A stretch of DNA of 64,000 bases. Source: Ptiloglossa arizonensis. Its lineage: Eukaryota; Arthropoda; Insecta; Hymenoptera; Colletidae. The notes beneath the pieces are model-generated. The model saw only the letters and a list, made by a program, of their open reading frames with translations. It searched no databases and was not told the DNA's origin. The translations under genes were made by a program, and so were the position numbers. The stretch is from assembly GCF_051014685.1 (NCBI RefSeq), contig NW_027479279.1, positions 62,001 through 126,000 of the forward strand, given 5' to 3'. Positions 1 through 14,901 of the stretch are shown in pieces; position 1 is the stretch's first letter, and each line of letters opens with the position of its first letter.

Positions 1-567
1 AACGTATAACGTATAACGTATAACGTATAACGTATAACGTATAACGTGTAACGTATAACGTATAACGTATAACGTATAACGTATAACGTATAACGTATAA
101 CGTATAACGTATAACGTATAACGTATAACGTATAACGTATAACGTATAACGTATAGCGTATAACGTATAACGTATAACGTATAACGTATAACGTATAACG
201 TATAACGTATAACGTATAACGTATAACGTATAACGTATAACGTATAACGTATAACGTGTAACGTATAACGTATAACGTATAACGTATAACGTATAACGTA
301 TAACGTATAACGTATAACGTATAACGTATAACGTATAACGTATAACGTATAACGTATAACGTATAACGTATAGCGTATAACGTATAACGTATAACGTATA
401 ACGTACAACGTCTAACGTATAACGTATAACGTATAACGTATAACGTACAACGTATAACGTATAACGTATAACGTATAACGTATAACGTATAACGCATAAC
501 GTATAACGTATAGCGTATAACGTATAACGTATAACGTATAACGTATAGCGTATAACGTATAACGTAT
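1..567 (+). repeat. Opening low-variant stretch of the array
   Basis: These are mostly consensus units with isolated variants: A6G near 48 and 258, A2G near 155, 373, 511 and 545, T7C followed by A6C near 404-416, and one T5C near 494. No M1, M2 or M10 module is present. The left edge of the array lies outside the window. Confidence 0.9.
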
Positions 568-616
568 AACGATTAGCGTAAAACGTATGACGTATTACAT
601 ATTACGTATATCGTAT
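568..616 (+). repeat. M1 module, first copy, with one change
   Basis: M1 is seven heptamers: T5A+A6T; T7A; consensus; A1G; A1T+G4A; A1T; A2T. This copy has an added A2G in its second unit (ATTAGCG instead of ATTAACG), the only internal change I found among complete copies. The module creates a TACGTA site and puts TAA stops on the minus strand. Confidence 0.9.
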
Positions 617-1183
617 AACGTATAACGTATAACGTATAACGTATAACGTATAACGTACAACGTATAACGTATAACGTATATCCTATAACGCATAACGTAT
701 AACGTATAAGGTATAACGTATAACGTATAACGTATAACGTATAACGTATAACGTATAACGTATAACGTATAACGTATAACGTATAACGTATAACGTATAA
801 CGTATAGCGTATAACGTATAACGTATAACGTATAACGTACAACGTCTAACGTATAACGTATAACGTATAACGTATAACGTATAACGTATAACGTGTAACG
901 TATAACGTATAACGTATAACGTATAACGTATAACGTATAACGTATAACGTACAACGTTTAACGTATAACGTATAACGTAGAACGTATAACGTATAACGTA
1001 CAACGTATAACGTGTAACGTATATTCTATAACGCATAACGTATAACGTATAACGTATAACGTATAACGTATAACGTATAACGTATAACGTGTAACGTATA
1101 ACGTATAACGTATAACGTATAACGTATAACGTATAACGTATAACGTATAACGTATAACGTATAACGTATAACGTATAACGTAT

Positions 1184-1232
1184 AACGATTAACGTAAAAC
1201 GTATGACGTATTACATATTACGTATATCGTAT
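1184..1232 (+). repeat. M1 module
   Basis: Lies 616 bp after the first copy; leads the block shared with 24781, 31732 and 33846. Confidence 0.9.
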
Positions 1233-2300
1233 AACGTATAACGTATAACGTATAACGTATAACGTATAACGTATAACGTACAACGTATAACGTATAACGT
1301 ATATCCTATAACGCATAACGTATAACGTATAAGGTATAACGTATAACGTATAACGTATAACGTATAACGTATAACGTATAACGTATAACGTATAACGTAT
1401 AACGTACAACGTTTAACGTATAACGTATAACGTAGAACGTATAACGTATAACGTATAACGTATAACGTATGACGTATAACGTATAACGTACAACGTTTAA
1501 CGTATAACGTATAACGTAGAACGTATAACGTATAACGTATAACGTATAACTTATAACGTATAACGTATAACGTATAACGTATAACGTATAACGTATAACG
1601 TATAACGTATAACGTATAACGTATAACGTATAACGTATAACGTATAACGTATAACGTATAACGTATGACGTATAACGTATAACGTATAACGTACAACGTT
1701 CAACGTACAACGTATAATGTATAACGTATAACGTATAACGTATAACGTATAAGGTATAACGTATAACGTATAACGTATAACGTATAACGTATAACGTATA
1801 ACGTACAACGTTTAACGTATAACGTATAACGTAGAACGTATAACGTATAACGTATAACGTATAACGTATGACGTATAACGTATAACGTACAACGTTTAAC
1901 GTATAACGTATAACGTAGAACGTATAACGTACAACGTATAACGTATAACGTACAACGTATAACGTATAACGTATATCCTATAACGCATAACGTATAACGT
2001 ATAACGTATAACGTATAACGTATAACGTATAACGTATAACGTATAACGTATAACGTATAACGTATAACGTATAACGTATAACGTATAACGTATAACGTAT
2101 AACGTATAACGTATAACGTATGTCGTATAACGTATAACGTATAACGTATAACGTATAACGTATAACGTATAACGTATAATGTATAACGTATAACGTATAA
2201 CATATAACGTATAACGTATAACGTATAACGTATAACGTATAACGTATAACGTATAACGTATAATGTATAACGTATAACGTATAACGTATAACGTATAACG

Positions 2301-3797
2301 TATAACGTATATCGCATGACGTATAACGCATAACGTATAACGTATAACGTACAACGTATAACGTATAACGTATATCCTATAACGCATAACGTATAACGTA
2401 CAACGTATAACGTATAACGTATAACGTATAACGTATAACGTATAACGTATAACTTACAACGTATAACGTGTAACGTATAACGTATAACGTATAACGTATA
2501 ACGTATAACGTATAACGTATAACGTATAGCGTCTAACGTATAACGTATAACGTATAACGTATAACGTATAACGTATAACTTATAACGTATAACGTATGAC
2601 GTATAACGTATAACGTAGAAGGTATAACGTACAACGTATAACGTATAGCGTACAACGTATATCCTATAACGTATATCCTATAACGCATAACGTATAACGT
2701 ATAACGTATATCGTATAACGTATAACGTATAACGTATAACATATAACGTATAACGTATAACGTATAACGTATGTCGTATAACGTATAACGTATAACGTAT
2801 AACGTATAACGTATAACGTATAACGTATAACGTATAACGTATAACGTATAACGTATAACGTATAACGTATAACGTATAACGTATAACGAATAACGTATAA
2901 CGTATAATGTATAACGTATAACGTATAACGTATAACGTATAGCGTATATCGCATGACGTATAACGCATAACCTATAACGTATAACGTACAACGTATAACG
3001 TATAACGTATATCCTACAACGCATAACGTATAACGTATAACGTATAATGTATAACGTATAACGTATAACGTATAACGTATAACGTATAACATATAACGTA
3101 TAATGTATAACGTATAACGTATAACGTATAGCGTCTAACGTATAACGTATAACGTATAACGTATAACGTATAACGTATAACGTATAACGTATAACGTATA
3201 ACGTATAACGTATAACGTATAACGTATAACGTATAACGTATAACGTATAACGTATAACGTATAACGTATAACGTATAACGTATAACGTATAACGTATAAC
3301 GTATATCGTATAACGTATAACGTATAACGTATAACGTATAACGTATAACGTACAACGTATAACGTATAACGCATAACGTATAACGTATAACGTATAACGT
3401 ATAACGTATAACGTATAACGTATAACGTATAACGTATAACGTACAACGTTTAACGTACAACGTTTAACGTATAACGTATAACGTATAACGTATAGCGTCT
3501 AACGTATAACGTATAACGTATAACGTATAACTTATAACGTATAACGTATAACGTATAACGTAGAACGTAGAACGTAGAACGTATAACGTACAACGTATAA
3601 CGTATAGCGTACAACGTATATCCTATAACCTATATCCTATAACGCATAACGTATAACGTATGACGTATAACGTATAACGTATAACGTATAACGTATAACG
3701 TATAACGTATAACGTATAACGTATAACGTATAACGTATAACGTATAACGCATAACGTATAACGCATAACGTATAACGTATAACGTATAACGTATAAG
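2301..3797 (+). repeat. Blocks about 700 bp apart with an A2T+T5C / A1G marker
   Basis: A marker of unit A2T+T5C followed by A1G, consensus and T5C occurs at about 2311 and 2948 here, and again at 4306 and 9416. Related minus-strand segments starting near 1978, 2678 and 4078 share the same variant order and are 100 and 200 units apart. M2 appears doubled (two A2T+G4C units 14 bp apart) near 2660 and 3620. A nearly pure run lies between about 3140 and 3300. Confidence 0.75.
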
Positions 3798-4718
3798 GTA
3801 TAACGTATAACGTATAACGTATAACGTATAACGTACAAAGTTTAACGTATAACGTATAACGTAGAACGTATAACGTATAACGTATAACATATAACGTATG
3901 ACGTATAACGTATAACGTACAACATTTAACGTATAACGTATAACGTAGAACGTATAACGTACAACGTATAACGTATAACGTACAACGTATAACGTATAAC
4001 GTATATCCTATAACGCATAACGTACAACGTATAATGTATAACGTATAACGTATAACGTATAACGTATAACGTATAACCTATAACGTATAACGTATAACGT
4101 ATAACGTATGTCGTATAACGTATAACGTATAACGTATAACGTATAACGTATAACGTATAACGTATAACGTATAACGTATAATGTATAACGTATAACGTAT
4201 AACGTATAACGTATAACGTATATCGTATAACGTATAACGTATATCGTATAACGTATAACGTATAATGTATAGCGTATAACGTATAACGTATAACGTATAA
4301 CGTATATCGCATGACGTATAACGCATAACGTATAACGTATAACGTACAACGTATAACGTATAACGTATATCCTATAACGCATAACGTATAACGTATAACG
4401 TATAATGTATAACGTATAACGTATAACGTATAACGTATAACGTATAACGTATAACGTATAACGTATAACGTATAACGTATAACGTATAACGTATAACGTA
4501 TAACGTATAACGTATAGCGTCTAACGTATAACGTATAACGTATAACGTATAACGTATAACGTATAACTTATAACGTATAACGTATAACGTATAACGTAGA
4601 ACGTATAACGTATAACGTATAACGTATAACGTATAACGTATAACGCATAACGTATAACGTATAACGTATAACGTATAACGTATAACGTATAACGTATAGC
4701 GTATAACGTATAACGTAT

Positions 4719-4767
4719 AACGATTAACGTAAAACGTATGACGTATTACATATTACGTATATCGTAT
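4719..4767 (+). repeat. M1 module
   Basis: First of four in copy 1 of the 5,110-bp repeat; partner at 9829. Confidence 0.9.
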
Positions 4768-5369
4768 AACGTATAACGTATAACGTATAACGTATAACGT
4801 ATAACGTATAACGTATAACGTATAACGTATAACGTATAACGTATAACGTATAACGTACAACGTTCAACGTACAACGTATAATGTATAACGTATAACGTAT
4901 AACGTATAACGTATAAGGTATAACGTATAACGTATAACGTATAACGTATAACGTATAACGTATAACGTATAACGTATAACGTATAACGTATAACGTATAA
5001 CGTATAACGTATAACGTATAGCGTATAACGTATAACGTATAACGTATAACGTACAACGTCTAACGTATAACGTATAACGTATAACGTATAACGTACAACG
5101 TATAACGTATAACGTATCACGTATAACGTATAACGTATAACGTATAACGTATAACGTATAACGTATAACGTATAGCGTATAACGTATAACGTATAACGTA
5201 TAACGTACAACGTATAACGATTAACGTATAACGTATAACGTATAACGTACAACGTATAACGTATAACGTATAACGTATAACGTATAACGTATAACGCATA
5301 ACGTATAACGTATAACGTATAACGTATAACGTATAACGTATAACGTATAGCGTATAACGTATAACGTAT

Positions 5370-5418
5370 AACGATTAACGTAAAACGTATGACGTATTAC
5401 ATATTACGTATATCGTAT
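5370..5418 (+). repeat. M1 module
   Basis: Second of four in copy 1 of the 5,110-bp repeat; partner at 10480. Confidence 0.9.
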
Positions 5419-6258
5419 AACGTATAACGTATAACGTATAACGTATAACGTATAACGTATAACGTATAACGTATAACGTACAACGTATAACGTATAACGT
5501 ATATCCTATAACGCATAATGTATAACGTATAAGGTATAACGTATAACGTATAACGTATAACGTATAACGTATAACGTATAACGTATAACGTATAACGTAT
5601 AACGTATAACGTATAACGTATAACGTATAACGTATAGCGTATAACGTATAACGTATAACGTATAACGTACAACGTCTAACGTATAACGTATAACGTATAA
5701 CGTATAACGTATAACGTATAACGTGTAACGTATAACGTATAACGTATAACGTATAACGTATAACGTATAACGTATAACGTATAACGTACAACGTTTAACG
5801 TATAACGTATAACGTAGAACGTATAACGTATAACGTACAACGTATAACGTATAACGTATATTCTATAACGCATAACGTATAACGTATAACGTATAACGTA
5901 TAACGTATAACGTATAACGTATAACGTGTAACGTATAACGTATAACGTATAACGTATAACGTATAACGTATAACGTATAACGTATAACGTATAACGTATA
6001 ACGTATAACGTATAACGTATGTCGTATAACGTATAACGTATAACGTATAACGTATAACGTATAACGTATAACGTATAACGTATAACGTATAACGTATAAC
6101 GTATAACGTATAACGTATAACGTATAACATATAACGTATAACGTATAACGTATAACGTATAACGTATAACGTATAACGTATAACGCATAACGTATAACGT
6201 ATAACGTATAACGTATAACGTATAACGTATAACGTATAGCGTATAACGTATAACGTAT

Positions 6259-6307
6259 AACGATTAACGTAAAACGTATGACGTATTACATATTACGTAT
6301 ATCGTAT
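6259..6307 (+). repeat. M1 module
   Basis: Third of four in copy 1 of the 5,110-bp repeat; partner at 11369. Confidence 0.9.
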
Positions 6308-6930
6308 AACGTATAACGTATAACGTATAACGTATAACGTATAACGTACAACGTATAACGTATAACGTATATCCTATAACGCATAACGTATAACGTATAA
6401 GGTATAACGTATAACGTATAACCTATAACGTATAACGTATAACGTATAACGTATAACGTATAACGTATAACGTACAACGTTTAACGTATAACGTATAACG
6501 TAGAACGTATAACGTATAACGTATAACGTATAACGTATGACGTATAACGTATAACGTATAACGTATAACGTATAACGTATAACGTATAACGTATAACGTA
6601 TAACGTATAACGTATAGCGTATAACGCATAACGTATAACGTATAACGTATAACGTATAACGTATAACGTATAACGTATAACGTATAACGCATAACGTATA
6701 ACGTATAACGTGTAACGTATAACGTATAACGTATAGCGTATAACGTATAACGTATAACGTATAACGTACAACGTCTAACGTATAACGTATAACGTATAAC
6801 GTATAACGTACAACGTATAACGTATAACGTATAACGTATAACGTATAACGTATAACGCATAACGTATAACGTATAACGTATAACGTATAACGTATAACGT
6901 ATAACGTATAGCGTATAACGTATAACGTAT

Positions 6931-6979
6931 AACGATTAACGTAAAACGTATGACGTATTACATATTACGTATATCGTAT
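6931..6979 (+). repeat. M1 module
   Basis: Fourth in copy 1 of the 5,110-bp repeat; partner at 12041. Confidence 0.9.
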
Positions 6980-7422
6980 AACGTATAACGTATAACGTAT
7001 AACGTATAACGTATAACGTACAACGTATAACGTATAACGTATATCCTATAACGCATAACGTATAACGTATAAGGTATAACGTATAACGTATAACGTATAA
7101 CGTATAACGTATAACGTATAACGTATAACGTATAACGTATAACGTATAACGTATAACGTATAACGTATAACGTATAGCGTATAACGTATAACGTATAACG
7201 TATAACGTACAACGTCTAACGTATAACGTATAACGTATAACGTATAACGTATAACGTATAACGTGTAACGTATAACGTATAACGTATAACGTATAACGTA
7301 TAACGTATAACGTATAACGTACAACGTTTAACGTATAACGTATAACGTAGAACGTATAACGTATAACGTACAACGTATAACGTATAACGTATATCCTATA
7401 ACGCATAACGTATAACGTATAA

Positions 7423-8907
7423 GATATAACGTATAACGTATAACGTATAACGTATAACGTACAACGTTTAACGTATAACGTATAACGTATAACGTATAAC
7501 GTATAACGTATAACGTATAACGTATAACGTATAAGGTATAACGTATAACGTATAACGTATAACGTATAACGTATAACGTATAACGTATAACGTATAACGT
7601 ATAACGTATAACGTATAACGTATAACGTATAACGTATAACGTATAACGTATAACGTATAACGTATAACGTATAACGTATAACGTATAACGTATAACGTAT
7701 AACGTATAGCGTATAACGTATAACGTATAACGTATAACGTACAACGTCTAACGTATAACGTATAACGTATAACGTATAACGTATAACGTATAACGTGTAA
7801 CGTATAACGTATAACGTATAACGTATAACGTATAACGTATAACGTATAACGTACAACGTTTAACGTATAACGTATAACGTAGAACGTTTAACGTACAACG
7901 TATAACGTATAACGTACAACGTATAACGTATAACGTATATCCTATAACGCATAACGTATAACGTATAAGATATAACGTATAACGTATAACGTATAACGTA
8001 TAACGTACAACGTTTAACGTATAACGTATAACGTAGAACGTTTAACGTACAACGTATAACGTATAACGTATAACGTAGAACGTATAACGTACAACGTATA
8101 ACGTATAACGTACAACGTATAACGTATAACGTATATCCTATAACGCATAACGTATAACGTATAACGTATAACGTATAACGTATAACGTATAACGTATAAC
8201 ATATAACGTATAACGTATAACGTATAACGTACAACGTTTAACGTATAACGTATAACGTATAACGTACAACGTATAACGTATTACGTATATCCTATAACGT
8301 ATAACGTATAACGTATAACGTATAACGTATAACGTATAACGTATAACGTATAACGTATAACGTATAACGTATAACGTATAACGTACAACGTTTAACGTAT
8401 AACGTATAACGTAGAACGTTTAACGTACAACGTATAACGTATAACGTACAACGTATAACGTATAACGTATATCCTATAACGCATAACGTATAACGTATAA
8501 GATATAACGTATAACGTATAACGTATAACGTATAACGTACAACGTTTAACGTATAACGTATAACGTAGAACGTTTAACGTACAACGTATAACGTATAACG
8601 TACAACGTATAACGTATAACGTATAACGTATAACGTATAACGTATAACGTATAACGTATAACGTATAACGTATAACGTATAACGTATAACGTATAACGTA
8701 TAACGTATAACGTATAACGTATAACGTATAACGTACAACGTTTAACGTATAACGTATAACGTAGAACGTTTAACGTACAACGTATAACGTATAACGTACA
8801 ACGTATAACGTATAACGTATATCCTATAACGCATAACGTATAACGTATAAGATATAACGTATAACGTATAACGTATAACGTATAACGTACAACGTTTAAC
8901 GTATAAC
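7423..8907 (+). repeat. Local 154- and 350-bp repeats rich in C3G+G4A units
   Basis: The string T7G followed by A6T recurs with its second unit at 7881, 8035, 8413, 8567 and 8763. Spacings are 154, 378, 154 and 196 bp, all whole numbers of units. M2 followed by an AAGATAT unit (C3G+G4A) recurs with it. This segment is the spacer of the 5,110-bp repeat and is absent after copy 2. Confidence 0.8.
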
Positions 8908-9828
8908 GTATAACGTATAACGTATAACGTATAACGTATAACGTACAAAGTTTAACGTATAACGTATAACGTAGAACGTATAACGTATAACGTATAACAT
9001 ATAACGTATGACGTATAACGTATAACGTACAACATTTAACGTATAACGTATAACGTAGAACGTATAACGTACAACGTATAACGTATAACGTACAACGTAT
9101 AACGTATAACGTATATCCTATAACGCATAACGTACAACGTATAACGTATAACGTATAACGTATAACGTATAACGTATAACGTATAACCTATAACGTATAA
9201 CGTATAACGTATAACGTATGTCGTATAACGTATAACGTATAACGTATAACGTATAACGTATAACGTATAACGTATAACGTATAACGTATAATGTATAACG
9301 TATAACGTATAACGTATAACGTATAACGTATATCGTATAACGTATAACGTATATCGTATAACGTATAACGTATAATGTATAGCGTATAACGTATAACGTA
9401 TAACGTATAACGTATATCGCATGACGTATAACGCATAACGTATAACGTATAACGTACAACGTATAACGTATAACGTATATCCTATAACGCATAACGTATA
9501 ACGTATAACGTATAATGTATAACGTATAACGTATAACGTATAACGTATAACGTATAACGTATAACGTATAACGTATAACGTATAACGTATAACGTATAAC
9601 GTATAACGTATAACGTATAACGTATAGCGTCTAACGTATAACGTATAACGTATAACGTATAACGTATAACGTATAACTTATAACGTATAACGTATAACGT
9701 ATAACGTAGAACGTATAACGTATAACGTATAACGTATAACGTATAACGTATAACGCATAACGTATAACGTATAACGTATAACGTATAACGTATAACGTAT
9801 AACGTATAGCGTATAACGTATAACGTAT

Positions 9829-9877
9829 AACGATTAACGTAAAACGTATGACGTATTACATATTACGTATATCGTAT
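9829..9877 (+). repeat. M1 module
   Basis: Copy 2 partner of 4719. Confidence 0.9.
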
Positions 9878-10479
9878 AACGTATAACGTATAACGTATAA
9901 CGTATAACGTATAACGTATAACGTATAACGTATAACGTATAACGTATAACGTATAACGTATAACGTACAACGTTCAACGTACAACGTATAATGTATAACG
10001 TATAACGTATAACGTATAACGTATAAGGTATAACGTATAACGTATAACGTATAACGTATAACGTATAACGTATAACGTATAACGTATAACGTATAACGTA
10101 TAACGTATAACGTATAACGTATAACGTATAGCGTATAACGTATAACGTATAACGTATAACGTACAACGTCTAACGTATAACGTATAACGTATAACGTATA
10201 ACGTACAACGTATAACGTATAACGTATCACGTATAACGTATAACGTATAACGTATAACGTATAACGTATAACGTATAACGTATAGCGTATAACGTATAAC
10301 GTATAACGTATAACGTACAACGTATAACGATTAACGTATAACGTATAACGTATAACGTACAACGTATAACGTATAACGTATAACGTATAACGTATAACGT
10401 ATAACGCATAACGTATAACGTATAACGTATAACGTATAACGTATAACGTATAACGTATAGCGTATAACGTATAACGTAT

Positions 10480-10528
10480 AACGATTAACGTAAAACGTAT
10501 GACGTATTACATATTACGTATATCGTAT
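10480..10528 (+). repeat. M1 module
   Basis: Copy 2 partner of 5370. Confidence 0.9.
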
Positions 10529-11368
10529 AACGTATAACGTATAACGTATAACGTATAACGTATAACGTATAACGTATAACGTATAACGTACAACGTATAA
10601 CGTATAACGTATATCCTATAACGCATAATGTATAACGTATAAGGTATAACGTATAACGTATAACGTATAACGTATAACGTATAACGTATAACGTATAACG
10701 TATAACGTATAACGTATAACGTATAACGTATAACGTATAACGTATAGCGTATAACGTATAACGTATAACGTATAACGTACAACGTCTAACGTATAACGTA
10801 TAACGTATAACGTATAACGTATAACGTATAACGTGTAACGTATAACGTATAACGTATAACGTATAACGTATAACGTATAACGTATAACGTACAACGTTTA
10901 ACGTATAACGTATAACGTAGAACGTATAACGTATAACGTACAACGTATAACGTATAACGTATATTCTATAACGCATAACGTATAACGTATAACGTATAAC
11001 GTATAACGTATAACGTATAACGTATAACGTGTAACGTATAACGTATAACGTATAACGTATAACGTATAACGTATAACGTATAACGTATAACGTATAACGT
11101 ATAACGTATAACGTATAACGTATAACGTATGTCGTATAACGTATAACGTATAACGTATAACGTATAACGTATAACGTATAACGTATAACGTATAACGTAT
11201 AACGTATAACGTATAACGTATAACGTATAACGTATAACATATAACGTATAACGTATAACGTATAACGTATAACGTATAACGTATAACGTATAACGCATAA
11301 CGTATAACGTATAACGTATAACGTATAACGTATAACGTATAACGTATAGCGTATAACGTATAACGTAT

Positions 11369-11417
11369 AACGATTAACGTAAAACGTATGACGTATTACA
11401 TATTACGTATATCGTAT
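11369..11417 (+). repeat. M1 module
   Basis: Copy 2 partner of 6259. Confidence 0.9.
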
Positions 11418-12040
11418 AACGTATAACGTATAACGTATAACGTATAACGTATAACGTACAACGTATAACGTATAACGTATATCCTATAACGCATAACGTA
11501 TAACGTATAAGGTATAACGTATAACGTATAACCTATAACGTATAACGTATAACGTATAACGTATAACGTATAACGTATAACGTACAACGTTTAACGTATA
11601 ACGTATAACGTAGAACGTATAACGTATAACGTATAACGTATAACGTATGACGTATAACGTATAACGTATAACGTATAACGTATAACGTATAACGTATAAC
11701 GTATAACGTATAACGTATAACGTATAGCGTATAACGCATAACGTATAACGTATAACGTATAACGTATAACGTATAACGTATAACGTATAACGTATAACGC
11801 ATAACGTATAACGTATAACGTGTAACGTATAACGTATAACGTATAGCGTATAACGTATAACGTATAACGTATAACGTACAACGTCTAACGTATAACGTAT
11901 AACGTATAACGTATAACGTACAACGTATAACGTATAACGTATAACGTATAACGTATAACGTATAACGCATAACGTATAACGTATAACGTATAACGTATAA
12001 CGTATAACGTATAACGTATAGCGTATAACGTATAACGTAT

Positions 12041-12089
12041 AACGATTAACGTAAAACGTATGACGTATTACATATTACGTATATCGTAT
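12041..12089 (+). repeat. M1 module
   Basis: Copy 2 partner of 6931; the near-identical part ends about 440 bp after it. Confidence 0.9.
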
Positions 12090-13244
12090 AACGTATAACG
12101 TATAACGTATAACGTATAACGTATAACGTACAACGTATAACGTATAACGTATATCCTATAACGCATAACGTATAACGTATAAGGTATAACGTATAACGTA
12201 TAACGTATAACGTATAACGTATAACGTATAACGTATAACGTATAACGTATAACGTATAACGTATAACGTATAACGTATAACGTATAGCGTATAACGTATA
12301 ACGTATAACGTATAACGTACAACGTCTAACGTATAACGTATAACGTATAACGTATAACGTATAACGTATAACGTGTAACGTATAACGTATAACGTATAAC
12401 GTATAACGTATAACGTATAACGTATAACGTACAACGTTTAACGTATAACGTATAACGTAGAACGTATAACGTATAACGTACAACGTATAACGTATAACGT
12501 ATATCCTATAACGCATAACGTATAACGTATAACGTATAACGTATAACGTATAACGTATAACGTATAACGTGTAACGTATAACGTATAACGTATAACGTAT
12601 AACGTATAACGTATAACGTATAACGTATAACGTATAACGTATAACGTATAACGTATAACGTATAACGTATAACGTTTAACGTATAACGTATAACGTATGT
12701 CGTATAACGTATAACGTATAACGTATAACGTATAACGTATAACGTATAACGTATAATGTATAACGTATAACGTATAACGTATAACGTATAACGTATAACG
12801 TATAACGTAGAACGTATAACGTATAACGTATAACGTATAACGTATGACGTATAACGTATAACGTATAACGTATAACGTATAACGTATAACGTATAACGTA
12901 TAACGTATAACGTATAACGTACAACGTCTAACGTATAACGTATAACGTATAACGTATAACGTACAACGTATAACGTATAACGTATCACGTATAACGTATA
13001 ACGTATAACGTATAACGTATAACGTATAACGTATAACGTATAACGTATAGCGTATAACGTATAACGTATAACGTATAACGTACAACGTATAACGATTAAC
13101 GTATAACGTATAACGTATAACGTACAACGTATAACGTATAACGTATAACGTATAACGTATAACGTATAACGCATAACGTATAACGTATAACGTATAACGT
13201 ATAACGTATAACGTATAACGTATAGCGTATAACGTATAACGTAT

Positions 13245-13293
13245 AACGATTAACGTAAAACGTATGACGTATTACATATTACGTATATCGTAT
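13245..13293 (+). repeat. M1 module
   Basis: In the third, partial copy; the next M1 is 721 bp away instead of 889. Confidence 0.9.
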
Positions 13294-13965
13294 AACGTAT
13301 AACGTATAACGTATAACGTATAACGTATAACGTATAACGTATAACGTATAACGTACAACGTATAACGTATAACGTATATCCTATAACGCATAATGTATAA
13401 CGTATAAGGTATAACGTATAACGTATAACGTATAACGTATAACGTATAACGTATAACGTATAACGTATAACGTATAACGTATAACGTATAACGTATAACG
13501 TATAACGTATAGCGTATAACGTATAACGTATAACGTATAACGTACAACGTCTAACGTATAACGTATAACGTATAACGTATAACGTATAACGTATAACGTG
13601 TAACGTATAACGTATAACGTATAACGTATAACGTATAACGTATAACGTATAACGTATAACGTATAACGTATAACGTATAACGTATAACGTATAACGTATA
13701 ACGTATAACGTATAACGTATGTCGTATAAAGTATGTCGTATAACGTATAACGTATAACGTATAACGTATAACGTATAACGTATAACGTATAACGTATAAC
13801 GTATAACGTATAACGTATAACGTATAACGTATAACGTATAACGTATAACGTATAACGTATAACGTATAACGTATAACGTATAACGTATAACGCATAACGT
13901 ATAACGTATAACGTATAACGTATAACGTATAACGTATAACGTATAGCGTATAACGTATAACGTAT

Positions 13966-14014
13966 AACGATTAACGTAAAACGTATGACGTATTACATAT
14001 TACGTATATCGTAT
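13966..14014 (+). repeat. M1 module
   Basis: In the third, partial copy; followed after only 371 bp by another M1, the closest pair in the window. Confidence 0.9.
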
Positions 14015-14336
14015 AACGTATAACGTATAACGTATAACGTATAACGTATAACGTACAACGTATAACGTATAACGTATATCCTATAACGCATAACGTATAA
14101 CGTATAAGGTATAACGTATAACGTATAACCTATAACGTATAACGTATAACGTATAACGTATAACGTATAACGTATAACGTACAACGTTTAACGTATAACG
14201 TATAACGTAGAACGTATAACGTATAACGTATAACGTATAACGTATGACGTATAACGTATAACGTATAACGTATAACGTATAACGTATAACGTATAACGTA
14301 TAACGTATAACGTATAGCGTATAACGTATAACGTAT

Positions 14337-14385
14337 AACGATTAACGTAAAACGTATGACGTATTACATATTACGTATATCGTAT
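14337..14385 (+). repeat. M1 module
   Basis: Leads a block with T5C, G4A and T7A units also found after the M1 at 35876. Confidence 0.9.
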
Positions 14386-14901
14386 AACGTATAACGCATA
14401 ACGTATAACGTATAACGTATAACATATAACGTATAACGTATAACGTATAACGCATAACGTATAACGTAAAACGTATAACGTATAACGTATAACGTATAAC
14501 GTACAACGTTTAACGTATAACGTATAACGTAGAACGTATAACGTATAACGTATAACGTATAACGTATGACGTATAACGTATAACGTACAACGTTTAACGT
14601 ATAACGTAGAACGTAGAACGTATAACGTATAACGTATAACGTATAACGTATAACGTATAACGTATAACGTATAACGTATAACGTATAACGTATAACGTAT
14701 AACGCATAACGTATAACGTGTAACGTAGAACGTATAACGTATAACGTATAACGTATAACGTATGACGTATAACGTATAACGTACAACGTTTAACGTATAA
14801 CGTAGAACGTAGAACGTATAACGTACAACGTATAACGTATAACGTACAACGTATAACGTATAACGTGTATCCTATAACGCATAACGTATAACGTATAAGG
14901 T

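Larger units (their letters stand above)
568..2300 (+). repeat. First M1-led blocks
   Basis: Two M1 modules 616 bp (88 units) apart open this region. Strings M2, M3 and M4 follow, with an AACTTAT (G4T) unit near 1550 and M4 near 1690-1720. The block led by the M1 at 1184 has the same order of markers as blocks led by the M1 copies at 24781, 31732 and 33846. The G4T unit lies 363 bp after the M1 core at 1187, 31735 and 33849, and 356 bp after it at 24784. The copies differ mainly in the number of consensus units between markers. Confidence 0.85.
3798..8907 (+). repeat. 5,110-bp higher-order repeat, copy 1
   Basis: Positions 3798-7422 match 8908-12532 at an offset of 5,110 bp (730 units). I found one substitution (T at 4035, C at 9145). 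I also found one heptamer lost in copy 2 near 5780/10890 and one gained between 5930/11035 and 6020/11130, so the offset is restored. The match breaks on the left at 3797/8907 (G against C) and on the right at 7423/12533. Copy 1 also holds 7423-8907, which has no counterpart after copy 2. Four M1 modules lie in the shared part. Confidence 0.9.
8908..12532 (+). repeat. 5,110-bp higher-order repeat, copy 2 (3,625-bp shared part)
   Basis: This is the near-identical partner of 3798-7422, with M1 modules in the same order at spacings 651, 889 and 672 bp in both copies. The unit-number differences between the copies fall inside consensus runs, as expected when alignment in recombination slips by one heptamer. 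Confidence 0.9.
12533..14336 (+). repeat. Third, partial and diverged copy of the 5,110-bp repeat
   Basis: Markers of copies 1 and 2 return in the same order: an ATCACG-bearing unit at about 12984 (compare 5116 and 10226), a lone T5A+A6T unit at about 13094 (compare 5219 and 10329), then M1 modules. The M1 spacing is 721 bp here against 889 bp in the other copies, 24 units shorter. Two A1G+A2T units lie close together near 13721-13737, separated by a C3A unit. The copy therefore carries a deletion and some new variants. Confidence 0.75.

Noticed and set aside
568..616. M1 as a transposon end or attachment site
   Set aside because: It keeps the 7-bp register, has no target duplication or inverted terminal repeat, and is flanked by the same array on both sides.
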